Positions 63,607 to 64,000 of a stretch of 64,000 nt of DNA are shown one piece after another. The first letter of the stretch is position 1. Each line of letters begins with the position of its first letter. This DNA is from Crossaster papposus (Eukaryota; Echinodermata; Asteroidea; Velatida; Solasteridae): assembly GCA_037893245.1 (NCBI GenBank), contig JBAIAA010000025.1:868001-932000 (forward strand), given 5' to 3'. A model generated the notes under the pieces. The model made no database searches. It saw only the letters and a program-made list of their open reading frames with translations, and had not been told where the DNA came from. The position numbers were made by a program, and so were the translations under genes.

Positions 63607-63833
63607 GCCATACCAAATTTTGTGGAAATATTGTAAATTGAATTGTCTATGTAATATCCAGCTTGCATATCAAATGTGTGCAACTGTTTGCAACTGTGCC
63701 AACTGTTGATCTAAAAATCAATAAAATTGTAGATATATATTTTCTTCAAGAAAACAAGTTTGCTTTCCTGTCCTAAATTTGTGCAGTAGTAGCCCTTCCG
63801 TATCGGTTACAAAAATGGCGTAGTCGGCAGGAT
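63607..63833 (+). mobile_element. Right part of another LTR and its primer site
   Basis: AATAAA at ~63720, an LTR-like CA end (GGTTACA, ~63810), then TGGCGTAGTCGGCAGGAT, a typical primer-binding site that begins with TGG. The internal region continues to the end of the window with no frame recognised. Gypsy element 2 sits inside this LTR. Confidence 0.55.
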
Positions 63834-64000
63834 AGGATTTTAAGCATTCTTTTCTACAATTTGTGATTTCTGTCAGAAGTTTGAATTAATCACATTTATA
63901 AAAATATTTAAAATAAAAACATAATAAAACGACAGCCAAAAAGGGTTTTACAGGTGGCGAGACTACTCCAGTGGTGATCTACTATTGGACCTTGCTGAGC

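Noticed and set aside
1..64000. tRNA or rRNA genes
   Set aside because: None recognised by eye on either strand; only tRNA-complementary primer sites of retrotransposons were found.

Overview
The window looks like a stretch of metazoan nuclear DNA, most likely from a marine invertebrate. It is AT-rich, genes have spliceosomal introns (GT..AG with matching phase), AATAAA signals occur, and animal-type transposons are nested in one another. I cannot name the species. Almost everything recognisable is mobile; only a few short host exons show between the elements.

Layout. 1-3754 (minus): broken reading frame of an unclassified, cysteine-rich, transposon-like protein. 6690-9490: a minisatellite carrying a foldback element and a complete PIF/Harbinger transposon (7295-9152) with an intact transposase. 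9960-10620: promoter-like CpG-rich DNA and a possible small membrane-protein gene. 11459-16056 (minus): a Ngaro-type tyrosine-recombinase retrotransposon (gag-like, RT-RNase H, YR, SGNH hydrolase). 16075-17010: a 20-bp minisatellite split by a 609-bp MITE. 17162-18801 (plus): promoter with four inverted CCAAT boxes and two exons of a KMT5A/SETD8-like SET-domain gene. 19375-38496 (minus): an intron-containing, degenerate piggyBac gene, cut open by a 15.8-kb element. 39200-39846 (minus): terminal exons of an unidentified gene. 41160-46283: defective Ty3/Gypsy element (tRNA-Leu-type primer site). 46647-47171: two-finger C2H2 protein. 47880-51176: hAT and mariner remnants and a 109-bp coding-like minisatellite. 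51226-54316: RTE-type LINE. 55613-63606 (minus): Gypsy element with nearly identical 1.4-kb LTRs, nested inside the LTR of yet another element (63607 onward).

The most interesting object is 20114-35941: a Polinton/Maverick-like endogenous DNA virus with ~147-bp terminal inverted repeats, a 5-bp target duplication (AGGTT) and, by luck, an unoccupied copy of its target 0.5 kb away. It encodes a protein-primed family-B DNA polymerase, a retroviral-type integrase, an FtsK/HerA-type packaging ATPase, a candidate double-jelly-roll major capsid protein, a tandem pair of candidate minor capsid proteins, and at least seven small membrane or membrane-anchored proteins. I see no maturation protease. This suggests a virion with a membrane, distinct from textbook Polintons. 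Its control DNA is unusual: five 89-bp repeats, each a large palindrome with TATA motifs facing both ways, a central E-box and a CRE; a 27-bp-stem hairpin exactly between two convergent stop codons; and a TATA promoter with a spliced 5' leader for the putative regulatory gene. Capsid genes are open, but the polymerase, integrase, ATPase and three other genes carry single stops, frameshifts or an inserted MITE, so this copy is a recent fossil (or the assembly has indel errors).
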